From NCBI RefSeq assembly GCF_004369205.1, contig NZ_QFGA01000001.1, positions 682,001 through 746,000 on the forward strand: a stretch of DNA of 64,000 bases. Direction: 5' to 3'. A program made the position numbers and the translations under genes. The notes beneath the pieces were generated by a model that was given only the letters and a program-made list of their open reading frames with translations, searched no databases and had not been told where the DNA came from. Shown here piece by piece: positions 55,535-64,000 of this stretch (positions are counted from its first letter, which is position 1; each line of letters begins with the position of its first letter). Source of the DNA: Pelotomaculum schinkii. GTDB taxonomy: Bacteria > Bacillota > Desulfotomaculia > Desulfotomaculales > Pelotomaculaceae.

Positions 55535-55902
55535 GTGAGTAAATCGATAAGCCGGGTTCTGTCTTGAGTGATCATCTATCTAGGACGACTGTTTCCAGCC
55601 GCCTCAAGCGACCTTACCCGGGAACGGGACGGGCCGTCCCTATGTTCCTCTATTCGGTCTTGCTCCAGGTGGGGTTTACCTAGCCGGCCGGTCGCCCGGC
55701 CGCTGGTGCGCTCTTACCGCACCGTTCCATCCTTGCCTCACACCGGAAGGTCAAACCTTCCGGCGGGCGGTCTGCATTTCTGTGGCACTTTCCTTGGGGT
55801 CGCCCCCACTGGGAGTTACCCAGCACCCTGCCCTGCGGAGCCCGGACTTTCCTCAGGCGCCACCTTTCGGCCTTGCGCCCGCGACCACCTGATTTACTCA
55901 CT
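55535..55902 (-). ncRNA. rnpB: RNase P RNA, bacterial class A
   Basis: The catalytic RNA of tRNA 5' processing. The 5' strand begins GTGAGTAAATCAGGTGGTCG, which pairs as P1 with the 3' end GATTTACTCAC. The conserved core GAGGAAAGTCCGGGCTCC, the CAGGGTGCTGGGTAACTCCC region, the universally conserved AGACCG-type P8/P10 area, and CTGGAAACAGTCGTCCTAG, then ACAGAACCCGGCTTATCGA at the end, are all present. Open reading frames on both strands inside it are not genes. Followed by its own terminator. Confidence 0.97.
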
Positions 55903-55972
55903 AGCATTTATATAACATATTATATCACTAAATATATAATAATTGCAAATCTCGCGCTCCGACTTGTCCGGT

Positions 55973-56683
55973 CTACCTTTCCCAGAATAAAAGCCGGCCG
56001 CAGTTGCTGCAGTATACCAGATCTGCTCCATGCTTTAAAAGGCGCAGGTCATTGAAAGGTACCCCCATCCGGCAACCCAGACAGATCCCTTTTTCGACCT
56101 TGGCCAGGGGGTCATTAAACCTTTTTTTCATCTCCTGGTATTTGTTCCAGAGGTTAATATCCAGTTTATCCAATATTTTTTGTCTTGATAGGGGCAACTG
56201 GGCTAAAACACTTTTTATCTTTTGCTGGTTGGCCAGGTATGTGCCGTGCATCTTACGAAACTCATCGGCTTTTTTATTTAACTCTACGCTCTTCTTCTCC
56301 AGCTGAGCGCGCAGGCTGTCCAGATGCTCCATGATATTAAGGATTTCATCCTCGGTCTTATTGACGACGCTCTTCAAGCTGTCAAGCTTGATTTTGCTGG
56401 TGTTGATTTCTTTGATGTTGGTGATAGTACCGCTGTATAATTTTTGCCCGAGATGATCCACCTGCTCAGTTGCCGCGGCAGCATCCATTTCTTTTTTTTT
56501 CAGCTCTTTTTTTAAACTATTATACTTTTCCTTTAACTTATCAAAGTCCGCCCGGCCCTGTTCTATTTCACTCCTGAGAGCCTTTAAGTCTTTGGAAATC
56601 TGCCCCTCCTTCAACTTTATCTCCAGCGCCTTCCTCTGACTATCCAGCAGCTGGATTTCCCACAGCGGTTTTAAATCGAGCAT
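55973..56683 (-). CDS. zinc-ribbon coiled-coil protein (COG1579 type)
   Basis: 236 residues. Residues 1-180 are heptad-rich coiled coil (LKEKYNSLKKELKKKEMDAA). A C-terminal zinc ribbon follows, with CLGCRMGV and YCSNCGRLL. Proteins of this type bind nucleic acids or ribosomes in other bacteria; exact function here is not known. It lies after the Nif3-like gene in the conserved trmK-nif3-zinc ribbon order and just before rnpB. Confidence 0.88.
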   Translation of the reverse strand: MLDLKPLWEIQLLDSQRKALEIKLKEGQISKDLKALRSEIEQGRADFDKLKEKYNSLKKELKKKEMDAAAATEQVDHLGQKLYSGTITNIKEINTSKIKLDSLKSVVNKTEDEILNIMEHLDSLRAQLEKKSVELNKKADEFRKMHGTYLANQQKIKSVLAQLPLSRQKILDKLDINLWNKYQEMKKRFNDPLAKVEKGICLGCRMGVPFNDLRLLKHGADLVYCSNCGRLLFWER

Positions 56684-56735
56684 AGCAAACCTCTCTCCTC
56701 GACAAAATTAATAAAGGATAGGAATATTTCCTATC

Positions 56736-57854
56736 CTAAAGATACTCAAACGGGTCCGTCTTGGTCTCAGACAAGATTACCTCAATATCCATGTTCAATT
56801 CGCGGCAGCGGCTCCGGAGATAGTTCTGCAGCGCCGGCAGGACCACGGCTTCCGTGCCATAGTGCCCAGGATCCACAAACTTGAGTCCGGCGTCCAGTAT
56901 TTTCTGGGCTGTATGGTACTTGATATCGCTGGTGACCAGGGTATCGGCTCCGCAAGACAAGGCTGCCTCCCAGAGCTCGGCGCCCGATCCGCCGCACACG
57001 GCCACCTTGCTGACGGTTTCCTCAAGGGATCCCCCAAAGCGCAGGGCAGCTAAACCCAGGACATCTTTCACCTTTTCGGCAAACCGTCCCAATGGCATCG
57101 GCTGGGGAAGCGCGCCAACCCTGCCTAGACCATAAGCCGCGCCGGGATTGTCCAGACGATAGAGATCGTAGGCGACCTCTTCGTATGGGTGGGCCTTGCT
57201 CATGGCCTGCAGGACCCCGTTTACCCGTTTGGCAGGAACTACGGTCTCCAGCCTTATTTCCTGCACCTGCTCTATTTCTCCGATACTGCCGATGAACGGA
57301 TTGGCGCCTGCCAGCGGCTTGAAGGTACCAGTGCCAGGTACGGCAAACGTGCAGTGGCTGTAATTGCCGATCCAGCCGGCGCCGGCTTCAGCGATAGCGG
57401 ACCTGACCTGGTCCAGGTGTCCCACCGGGACAAACACAGCCAGCTTAAAATATGCGTCACGGCCGGCCTCTTGCAATATCGAAAGGTCGTTAAGACCGAG
57501 CCTCCGGGCCAGGGCTGTATTCACCCCTCCCTCCGCCAGGTCAAGGTTGGTATGGGCCGCGTAAACGCAAATATTGTGGGAGATGAGGTAACGGATCAGT
57601 TCACCTTCCGCACGGTCAAAGCGGATAGCTTTGACCGGTTTAAAAAAAAGCGGGTGGTGGTTCACAATTAAACCAGCGCCTTTTTCCCGTGCTTCGGCGG
57701 CCACAACTGGGTTGACATCAAGCGCGAGCAGGACGCGGGCGATTTTATCTTCCGGGTCCCCCAACTGGAAGCCGCTGTTATCCCACTTTTCCGCAAGATA
57801 TAGAGGCACAGCCTCTTCAATAAGACGAATTATCTCACTGACTTTTACAGGCAT
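56736..57854 (-). CDS. Nif3-like dinuclear metal protein (GTP cyclohydrolase I type 2 family)
   Basis: 372 residues, the long form with the inserted PII/CutA-like domain (about residues 130-240: YFKLAVFVPVGHLDQVRSAI). Metal ligands: GLIVNHHPLFFKPVKAIR, YAAHTNLDLAEGGVN, and the C-terminal SDIKYHTAQ and PGHYGTEAV. Toroid-forming protein of poorly known function. Overlaps trmK by 10 bases. Confidence 0.9.
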   Translation of the reverse strand: MPVKVSEIIRLIEEAVPLYLAEKWDNSGFQLGDPEDKIARVLLALDVNPVVAAEAREKGAGLIVNHHPLFFKPVKAIRFDRAEGELIRYLISHNICVYAAHTNLDLAEGGVNTALARRLGLNDLSILQEAGRDAYFKLAVFVPVGHLDQVRSAIAEAGAGWIGNYSHCTFAVPGTGTFKPLAGANPFIGSIGEIEQVQEIRLETVVPAKRVNGVLQAMSKAHPYEEVAYDLYRLDNPGAAYGLGRVGALPQPMPLGRFAEKVKDVLGLAALRFGGSLEETVSKVAVCGGSGAELWEAALSCGADTLVTSDIKYHTAQKILDAGLKFVDPGHYGTEAVVLPALQNYLRSRCRELNMDIEVILSETKTDPFEYL

Positions 57855-58534
57855 GCCGAAACCTCCCTGATTCTAGCCACTTTTGCCTCGATTTCCAGGG
57901 CTTTTTCCCTGGCCGCCGTACTATGGGCGAGGGCCAGCCCCGCCAGAACACGCTCGTACTTAACCATAAAACTGTTCAGGTACCTTTCCAGCAACGGGCT
58001 TTTTTTCTCCAGCAGTCTGGGGCCCAGCTCCAAATAGAGCGGGTCACAGGTAACTTCACATCCCGGTTCGGCGGCAATGACAACATATATCCGGCCTTCT
58101 TCTTCTACCAGTTCCTCATCGGCAATTTTCCAACCGTTAGCTGCCAGCCAATTCCTTAAGTCCCCCGCGTCGGTCATTGGCTGCATTACCAGCCTTTTAA
58201 TTCCCGCCAATGTTGGCGGCGCCCCGGCCAGGATGCCCCTGATCGTGTTGCCGCCCATCCCGGCCAGGACCAATACCTCGACCTCGCCCGGCTTTAACGG
58301 TTGCAGTCCGTCTCCCAGGCGCAAAATTATCCGGTCTTCCAGGGTGTGCTCTTTAATCTTGTGTTTTGCTGACTGGAATGGTCCTTCCCTCAGGTCGGTA
58401 GCAATTACAAAACGGCATATTCCTTGTTTAACAAGAAAAATTGGGAGGTAAGCATGGTCGGTCCCTATGTCGGCGGCAATACTGCCGTATGGTATAAATG
58501 CCGCCAGCGCGGCTAAGCGCTTTGGAAGCTCCAT
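57845..58534 (-). CDS. trmK: tRNA (adenine(22)-N1)-methyltransferase
   Basis: 229 residues from ATG 58534 behind GGTGGAGG. SAM-binding motif I is GSIAADIGTDHAYLPIFLV, and the catalytic region LAGMGGNTIRGILAG and LVMQPMTDAGDLRNWL. Makes m1A22 in tRNA. The frame extends 20 codons upstream, but those lack an SD. First gene of the trmK-nif3-zinc ribbon operon. Confidence 0.92.
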   Translation of the reverse strand: MELPKRLAALAAFIPYGSIAADIGTDHAYLPIFLVKQGICRFVIATDLREGPFQSAKHKIKEHTLEDRIILRLGDGLQPLKPGEVEVLVLAGMGGNTIRGILAGAPPTLAGIKRLVMQPMTDAGDLRNWLAANGWKIADEELVEEEGRIYVVIAAEPGCEVTCDPLYLELGPRLLEKKSPLLERYLNSFMVKYERVLAGLALAHSTAAREKALEIEAKVARIREVSACL

Positions 58535-58600
58535 GTTTTCCTCCACCATATTTTGCATCAGAACCAGTATAGACCATTTTTCAAAAAAAGACAAACCCCG

Positions 58601-59458
58601 CTATCCAGCGGGGTAACCGGAGTCATTTTTGCTCCTTCCAAATTCTGCTCCCAGCAGAGATCTCCATAGTATTGAAGACTTGTCGACATCACATTCATTT
58701 ATAGCCTTGGCGGTTGTATCGAAGGCTTTCTCGATAACCAGCTTTCTGACCCCGTCCGGCGCGCCGCATGATATAACCTCATCCGCCGCGGGGCAGTTTA
58801 AAAACTCCGGCAGAAACATACGCATGCTGGCAAAAAGAGAATGTACCAGTTCCGCATACGTTTTGTTAAAATCATTAACCCTGTAGTAGACAAGCAACTC
58901 CAGATAGTAAGGGTCAAACGGCCTGGCGGCTGAAAGGTTCCACGCTTTGATTACCTTAACCAGCTGTAAAAATCTACCCGAGGAGGCTTTGTCTTTTGCC
59001 TTAAATAGCGCTTCCTCCTTATCCGGATTAGACTTAAACCAGCCGCCAAGGCCGTTGGGCGTAAGGTAACCAAATGATTTTAGTTTTATTGAGAGTACAA
59101 GGTCGAGGTCAACCCCCGGGCTTTTCACTCTGATAACCATCCCGTCTTCCCCTACCAGGGCATTACCGGCAAATTTCGATAACCTGTTTTTCAGGAAGTA
59201 AAGCAGTTTGGTTGAGTTTTTCTGGTAGCTATAGTAATATTTGGAACCAAGGACCAGGTGCAGCCTGAGTGTGTCGGAAGGCACACCTGTCCCCCTGCGG
59301 TAAGGGCCTCCGAAAAAGGAGCCGTTGACCTTCAATTCTCTCCCGGCCAACTCAATGAGCTGCTGACTTTTTGCCATTGCGGGGACAACGCTTTGTTCTG
59401 TTAACTCCAGTCCGGCTATGAAGTTCAGAAAAGCTTCTTCAATGGTTCCGTAAGGCAA
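58601..59458 (-). CDS. CD-NTase/OAS-fold nucleotidyltransferase-like protein with degenerate active site
   Basis: 285 residues. It has the GS signature NGSFFGGPYRRGTG at 45-58, a strand pair ending VDLDLVLSIK at 116-125, and the SMODS-type spacer YLTPNGLGGWFKSNPDKEEA then RFLQLVKVIKAWN, as in bacterial cGAS/DncV-like nucleotidyltransferases. The strand that normally carries the two catalytic aspartates (DxD) instead reads DTLRLHLVL. So at most one remains, with R, L and H in the positions expected to bind metal. No CBASS effector gene lies nearby. Probably a non-catalytic or repurposed member. It lies 67 bases upstream of trmK on the same strand. Confidence 0.7.
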   Translation of the reverse strand: MPYGTIEEAFLNFIAGLELTEQSVVPAMAKSQQLIELAGRELKVNGSFFGGPYRRGTGVPSDTLRLHLVLGSKYYYSYQKNSTKLLYFLKNRLSKFAGNALVGEDGMVIRVKSPGVDLDLVLSIKLKSFGYLTPNGLGGWFKSNPDKEEALFKAKDKASSGRFLQLVKVIKAWNLSAARPFDPYYLELLVYYRVNDFNKTYAELVHSLFASMRMFLPEFLNCPAADEVISCGAPDGVRKLVIEKAFDTTAKAINECDVDKSSILWRSLLGAEFGRSKNDSGYPAG

Positions 59459-59560
59459 GGGCTAACCCTCCGTCAGCTTGAAATTTAAGCCTCCGTTGTG
59501 TTAACCAGAGGACTAAATTCCAAAATTATCGACCTAAGCGCTATGGCCAAAATTGTAAGT

Positions 59561-60979
59561 TTAAATGTCATAATAAAGCATAAACTCGTACGGATGGGGT
59601 CTGAGTCTGATGGCGTCAACTTCACGGGCTATTTTATATTCAATCCAGGCATCCAGCACATCCTTGTCAAAGACGCCCCCTTCCAGGAGGAATTCATAGT
59701 CACTCTCCAGGGCCTTAAGAGCCTGGTCCAGTGACCCTGGTACGGAACGGATTTCTTTGGCCTCCTCGGCGGGCAGATCAAAAATGTCCTTGTCCATCGG
59801 TTCACCCGGGTAAATTTTATTTTTGATCCCGTCAAGACCGGCCATCAGCATGGCGGCAAAGGCCAGGTAGGGGTTGCAGGACGGGTCGGGCGGCCGGAAC
59901 TCGATGCGTTTGGCCTTGGGGTTGTTGGAATACATGGGAATACGGACCGCCGCGCTCCTGTTCCGCATGGAATACACCAGGTTTACCGGGGCTTCATACC
60001 CGGGAACAAGCCGCTTGTAAGAGTTGGTGGTGGGACTGGTCAGGGCTGTAAGCGCATGGGCGTGCTTCAACAGGCCGCCGATATAATAAATGGCCGTTTC
60101 ACTTAACTTGGCATAACCGTTGGCATCAAAAAACAAAGGTTTACCGTCCTTCCAGAGGCTCTGGTGGACATGCATGCCGGTACCGTTGTCCTGGAAGAGC
60201 GGCTTCGGCATAAAGGTCGCCGTCTTGTTGAATTTCCTGGCCACATTTTTAACGATATACTTAAACATCATTACCTGGTCGGCCATTTTGGTGAGCGTGC
60301 CGTACTTCATATCAATTTCAGCCTGGCCGGCGGTAGCCACTTCGTGGTGCTGGCACTCTACATGAATGCCGGCAGCCTGCATGGTCAGGACCATCTCGGT
60401 ACGCATGTCCTGCTGGCTGTCCGTGGGCGGTACGGGGAAATATCCTTCTTTGTAGCGGGGCTTGTAGCCCAGGTTCGGATTTTCGTCCCGGCCGGAATTC
60501 CAGATTCCTTCCACGGAATCAACAAAGTAGTAGCCCGAATGCTGGTTTTGGTCATAGCGAATGGAATCGAACACGAAGAACTCTGCTTCCGGACCCCAGA
60601 AGCTCTGGTCCGCAATACCGCTGGCCTTTAAGTATTCTTCCGCCTTCTGAGCTATCCCCCGCGGGTCCCGGTTGTACCTATCCCCGGATACGGGATCAAA
60701 CACATTGCAAATAATACTGAGCGTCTTCACCTGGCAGAAGGGATCTATACAGGCTGTGGCCGGGTCTGGAATAAGGACCATATCGCTTTGGTCGATGGCC
60801 CTGAACCCGCGGATACTGGAACCGTCAAAGCCAAGTCCTTCTTCAAATATTCCCTCGTCAAACTCTGATACGGGTACGGTGAAGTGCTGCCAGATGCCAG
60901 GCAGATCGATAAATTTGACATCAACCATTTTAACATCTTTGTCCTGGATTAAAGCAAGAACGTCCTGCGGTGTTTTCAC
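59561..60979 (-). CDS. glnA: glutamine synthetase, type I (GSI-beta-like)
   Basis: 472 residues, the length and ending ([12 protein letters not shown]) of GSI-beta enzymes rather than the 444-residue GSI-alpha common in Firmicutes. Active-site motifs: [39 protein letters not shown], and [20 protein letters not shown]. The adenylylation tyrosine of enterobacterial enzymes (NLYDLPPEE) is phenylalanine here (F400 in [10 protein letters not shown]), so GlnE-type control is not possible. Preceded by a leader with an attenuator and a clear promoter. Confidence 0.95.
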   Translation of the reverse strand: MKTPQDVLALIQDKDVKMVDVKFIDLPGIWQHFTVPVSEFDEGIFEEGLGFDGSSIRGFRAIDQSDMVLIPDPATACIDPFCQVKTLSIICNVFDPVSGDRYNRDPRGIAQKAEEYLKASGIADQSFWGPEAEFFVFDSIRYDQNQHSGYYFVDSVEGIWNSGRDENPNLGYKPRYKEGYFPVPPTDSQQDMRTEMVLTMQAAGIHVECQHHEVATAGQAEIDMKYGTLTKMADQVMMFKYIVKNVARKFNKTATFMPKPLFQDNGTGMHVHQSLWKDGKPLFFDANGYAKLSETAIYYIGGLLKHAHALTALTSPTTNSYKRLVPGYEAPVNLVYSMRNRSAAVRIPMYSNNPKAKRIEFRPPDPSCNPYLAFAAMLMAGLDGIKNKIYPGEPMDKDIFDLPAEEAKEIRSVPGSLDQALKALESDYEFLLEGGVFDKDVLDAWIEYKIAREVDAIRLRPHPYEFMLYYDI

Positions 60980-61051
60980 TATGTATACCTCCTTTGTGAT
61001 ACATCAAAATGTAAAAACAACGGTCCTCCTTTCAAGTTCTTCTATGGAAAT

Positions 61052-61150
61052 AAAAAACCTCATACAGGCCACCTTTTTGGTGACCCGTATGAGGCTTCAT
61101 TACCTCATGGAAACTACTCAGTTCCAAGTATAAGAAACAACCCTGTTTCT
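61052..61150 (-). promoter_or_regulatory. glnA leader: attenuator with alternative hairpins
   Basis: Minus strand: a terminator stem CCTCATACGGG...CCTGTATGAGG followed by six T (61094-61052). Just upstream, ATGAGG (61108-61103) can pair with the terminator's 5' arm CCTCAT (61094-61089), a competing antiterminator. Further upstream is a perfect hairpin AGAAAC-AGGGTT-GTTTCT whose hexaloop has A at 1 and G at 4, as in ANTAR-protein binding sites. The second hairpin of an ANTAR pair is not clean (GGAACTGAGTAGTTTCC). Confidence 0.6.
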
Positions 61151-61179
61151 GTATTCTTATAATATTTTAATTAACTTAT

Positions 61180-61207
61180 ATTATACATCTAATCTTACCA
61201 AAATCAA
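61180..61207 (-). promoter_or_regulatory. glnA promoter
   Basis: TTGATT (61207-61202), 16-base spacer, TATAAT (61185-61180), about 200 bases before the glnA ATG, which leaves room for the attenuator leader. Confidence 0.7.
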
Positions 61208-61264
61208 GAACCATAAATTGAAATAATTGTATAGCCAAACTAAATCCATTTGGCGCCTGTTTAC

Positions 61265-64000
61265 TTATACTTTCAGATACATTATTTTTTCCTTGGCACG
61301 TTCCGCAATGCTCCTGAACAGGGTGCCCCAGACAATAGGAGCTGAAGAAATCGCCAGGATAATGGCCCAGTGCTCGCCGTTCAAAGGTACGGTGTGGAAG
61401 ACCGGCTGCAGAAATGGCACATATACCGAGGCAAGCTGCAGCGTAGCGGAAAACAGAACGGCCCCCACCAGATAGGGATTGGTTCCCAGCCCCACCTCGA
61501 GAATGCTGTGAAATTCGGAACGGCAGATGAAAACATAAAACAACTGAAAGAACACCAGGGTGTTAAAAGCCAGGGTCCTGGCCAGGGCCAGGTCGCCCAG
61601 TGACAGGCCGATCCGGAAGGCAAGCAGGGTACCGGCTCCTATTACCACCCCGTTGAGGCCAATACGCCAGGTCATGCCGTGGGAAAACACACTCTCCTTG
61701 GGATGGCGCGGCGGCCGGTTCATAATGTCACGGTCGTACCGGTCAACCCCCAAGGCCATGGCCGGCAGGCCGTCGGTGACCAAATTCATCCACAGGATCT
61801 GGATCGGTACCAGCGGGAGGGGTAAGCCCCCCAGTACGGCCAGAAACATGGTCAGCACTTCCCCCACATTGCAGGAAAGCAGGTAGCGAATAAACTTCCG
61901 GATGTTGTCGTAGATGCCCCTGCCTTCTTCGATGGCGGCGACAATACTGCTGAAATTATCGTCCGACAGCACCATGGCCGAGGCTTCTTTGGTGACATCC
62001 GTCCCGGTCGTCCCCATGGCGATGCCGATATCAGCTTCCTTAACCGCCGGCGCGTCATTAACCCCATCCCCGGTCATCGCCACCACATGGCCCGACTGCT
62101 TTAAGGCGCGGACAATCCTAAGCTTGTGCTTGGGCGACAACCTGGCATATACGGATACCTTCCCCGCGGCCTCCTGCAGTTGCTTGTCCGATAACCGGTC
62201 AATTTCAGTGCCCGTCAGGATATCGCCTTTCTTGGACAGAATGCCCAGTTCTAGCGCTACGGCGCGGGCTGTCAACGGGTGGTCGCCGGTAATCATAACT
62301 ACTTTGATGCCTGCTCTGTGACAGGTATGAACAGCGGTTACGGCGGCAGGCCGCGGCGGGTCGATCATGCCGGCCAGACCTAAAAAAACCAACCTCTGCT
62401 CAACAGCCTCCTCCGATAATTCTTCCGCTCCGGCCGGCAGCTCCCGGTAGGCAAATGCCAGCACGCGCAGGGCCTTCTCTGCCAGCAGCCCGTTGTGGCG
62501 CAGGATTTCTTCCCTGTCCCGCGCCGAGAGGGGGACCGCGATCCCGCCCCGGTAAGTGTGGGTACAAAGTTCAACGATACTGTCCGGCGCTCCCTTGACA
62601 TAGGCCGCAACCTTTCCGGATGGTTGCCGGTGCAGGACAGTCATGCGCTTGCGGTCCGAGTCAAAAGGAAGTTCGGCGATCCTCGGCTCTTTAAGCTCCA
62701 GCCTCTCCCGCCAATAACCGGCCTTGGCGGCCATCACCAGGAGCGCTCCTTCGGTAGGGTCTCCCAGGATCGACCAGTCATGAGCGGGCCGTCCCTTCAC
62801 TAATCCTCTGAAAAGCCCTGCGACACTGACTCCTCCCCGTTCCAGCACGGCATTGTTGCAAAAGGCCGCCGCCTTCATCAGCAGGGTAAACTTTATATCC
62901 CGCATGTCCCCTCTTCCCTCAAATTCACCCTTGGGATCGTAGCCTTCTCCGGTTATGTCAAACACATCACCATTTATGACAACCTTCCTGACAGTCATCT
63001 GGTTCTGGGTCAGGGTACCGGTTTTATCAGAGCAAATTACCGTGGCGCAGCCCAGGGTTTCTACAGCGGGCAGCTTGCGAATGATGGCATGACGCCGGAT
63101 CATCCGCTGGACCCCTATGGCCAGGGCCACGGTTACAATGGCGGGAAGTCCTTCAGGTATAGCAGCTACCGCCAGACTAACCCCGGCCAGGAACATCTGG
63201 TAAGCTTCTTCGCCCCGGGCAATACCCACCACTACCACCGCCGCGCAAATCAATAGGCAAAAAGCCACCAGCCCTTTGCCGAGCTGTCCCAGGCGGCGCT
63301 GCAGCGGGGTTTCTTCCTGGCCGGCTTCCTGGATCATGCCGCATATCTGCCCCATCTCCGTAGACATGCCGGTGTGGATTACCACACCCCGCCCGCGCCC
63401 GCGTGTAACCGCGGTGCCAAGGTAGGCCATGTTGCGGGCGTCAGCCAGGGCAACTTCCTGACCGGGTAGAGCTTCTTCCCGCTTCCGTACGGGTACAGAC
63501 TCGCCGGTAAGAGATGACTCTTCTATTTCCAGGTTGGCGGTCAGCAAAAGCCGCAGATCGGCTGGAATCCTGTCGCCCTCTTCCAATAAGACCAGGTCCC
63601 CGGGAACAAGCTCCGAGGCAGGGATTTTGCGTTCCTGGCCGCTGCGTACCACCCTGGCCTCCGGCGCGGTAAGCTGTTTCAGAGCTTCTATGGATCGCTC
63701 GGCACGGCACTCCTGGACGAAACCAAGAATGGCGTTAACCACCACGATTATCATAATGGTAACAGCATCGGCATATTCGCCCAACAGTCCTGATATAAAG
63801 GTAGCCGCCAGCAGCACCAGGACCATAAAATCTCTGAACTGGTTTGCAAAAAGACTCCATAGTGACGTTTTGGCGGCACGGGCCAGTTCATTGGGACCAA
63901 AACGCCCCAACCTTTCTTTAACTTCTTTCTCATTAAGACCTTTTTTACTATCGGTTTGCAGCTTCGTCAGAACTTCTTCCCCGGTTAAGGCATACCAGCG
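61265..64000 (-). CDS. P2A-type cation (Ca2+) transporting ATPase, 5' end beyond the window
   Basis: Over 900 residues; the frame is open to the right edge, where it reads [20 protein letters not shown], so the true start is outside. Motifs: phosphorylation site [17 protein letters not shown] dephosphorylation loop ([12 protein letters not shown]), hinge [21 protein letters not shown]4 PEGLPA and M6 [21 protein letters not shown] with the N-x3-D of M6 is the SERCA/PMR1-like calcium signature. It would export Ca2+ (or Mn2+) using ATP. Ends about 60 bases from the glnA promoter. Confidence 0.93.
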   Translation of the reverse strand, partial: RWYALTGEEVLTKLQTDSKKGLNEKEVKERLGRFGPNELARAAKTSLWSLFANQFRDFMVLVLLAATFISGLLGEYADAVTIMIIVVVNAILGFVQECRAERSIEALKQLTAPEARVVRSGQERKIPASELVPGDLVLLEEGDRIPADLRLLLTANLEIEESSLTGESVPVRKREEALPGQEVALADARNMAYLGTAVTRGRGRGVVIHTGMSTEMGQICGMIQEAGQEETPLQRRLGQLGKGLVAFCLLICAAVVVVGIARGEEAYQMFLAGVSLAVAAIPEGLPAIVTVALAIGVQRMIRRHAIIRKLPAVETLGCATVICSDKTGTLTQNQMTVRKVVINGDVFDITGEGYDPKGEFEGRGDMRDIKFTLLMKAAAFCNNAVLERGGVSVAGLFRGLVKGRPAHDWSILGDPTEGALLVMAAKAGYWRERLELKEPRIAELPFDSDRKRMTVLHRQPSGKVAAYVKGAPDSIVELCTHTYRGGIAVPLSARDREEILRHNGLLAEKALRVLAFAYRELPAGAEELSEEAVEQRLVFLGLAGMIDPPRPAAVTAVHTCHRAGIKVVMITGDHPLTARAVALELGILSKKGDILTGTEIDRLSDKQLQEAAGKVSVYARLSPKHKLRIVRALKQSGHVVAMTGDGVNDAPAVKEADIGIAMGTTGTDVTKEASAMVLSDDNFSSIVAAIEEGRGIYDNIRKFIRYLLSCNVGEVLTMFLAVLGGLPLPLVPIQILWMNLVTDGLPAMALGVDRYDRDIMNRPPRHPKESVFSHGMTWRIGLNGVVIGAGTLLAFRIGLSLGDLALARTLAFNTLVFFQLFYVFICRSEFHSILEVGLGTNPYLVGAVLFSATLQLASVYVPFLQPVFHTVPLNGEHWAIILAISSAPIVWGTLFRSIAERAKEKIMYLKV

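Noticed and set aside
55568-55915. Long open frames on both strands across RNase P RNA
   Set aside because: The sequence is the class A RNase P RNA core; the frames are chance products of its high GC content.

Overview
The window looks like a chromosome segment of a Gram-positive anaerobe of the Clostridia, probably Peptococcaceae-like (Desulfotomaculum/Pelotomaculum relatives). Supporting signs are a c-di-AMP (ydaO-type) riboswitch, a T-box leader, a class A RNase P RNA, a Gram-positive SOS box (GAAC-N4-GTTC), a Bce-type two-component/ABC module, a selenium-metabolism protein YedF, a small siroheme/4Fe-4S reductase-like protein and many TTG/GTG starts behind strong Shine-Dalgarno sequences. 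The genus assignment is inference. I saw no rRNA, tRNA or CRISPR array.

Layout. 0-6.6 kb: a ClC-type chloride/proton antiporter, a glutamate 2,3-aminomutase behind a c-di-AMP riboswitch (probably beta-glutamate osmolyte synthesis), and a polar amino acid ABC transporter behind an unidentified attenuator. 6.7-15 kb: yedF, hslO, a sulfite-reductase-like protein, a universal stress protein, type I IPP isomerase, radC, a frameshifted flavin-oxidase-like gene and two convergent MFS transporters. 15-19.6 kb: a DUF5131 remnant, a flavodoxin-like protein and a T-box-controlled ABC transporter of the tryptophan/tyrosine type. 19.6-27.9 kb: a DNA-repair block. A LexA-box operon encodes a DnaE-type polymerase, a DUF72 protein and a family-4-like uracil-DNA glycosylase that has lost most of its Fe-S cysteines. 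Next to it is a large fusion of an EndoQ-like PHP nuclease with a UvrD-type helicase. 28-29.6 kb: gene debris (uvrA, helD-like and HD-GYP fragments) and a Phd/ParE toxin-antitoxin pair. 29.7-35.6 kb: a BceRS-BceAB-like peptide-antibiotic sensing and detoxification module with an S41-peptidase-like lipoprotein.

35.8-50.8 kb is the accessory island. It holds a Wadjet-type plasmid-defence operon (order D-A-B-C, with a 1563-residue SMC-like JetC), a second toxin-antitoxin pair, a doubly frameshifted PEP-synthase/rifampicin-phosphotransferase-like gene, an unknown 401-residue protein and an HNH endonuclease. Four copies of a 53-nt repeat, all in the same orientation, punctuate it, mostly just 3' of genes. 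This gives a cassette-like layout that none of the genes explains, and it is the most unusual signal in the window.

50.8-64 kb returns to core functions: rlmD, a PAS histidine kinase, a MarR/nitroreductase pair bracketed by rnpB and a partial copy of the rnpB 3' end, a zinc-ribbon protein, a Nif3-like protein, trmK, a CD-NTase-like protein with a degenerate active site, and glnA (GSI-beta-like, adenylylation tyrosine replaced by phenylalanine) behind an attenuator-like leader. A P2A calcium-type ATPase runs off the right edge.
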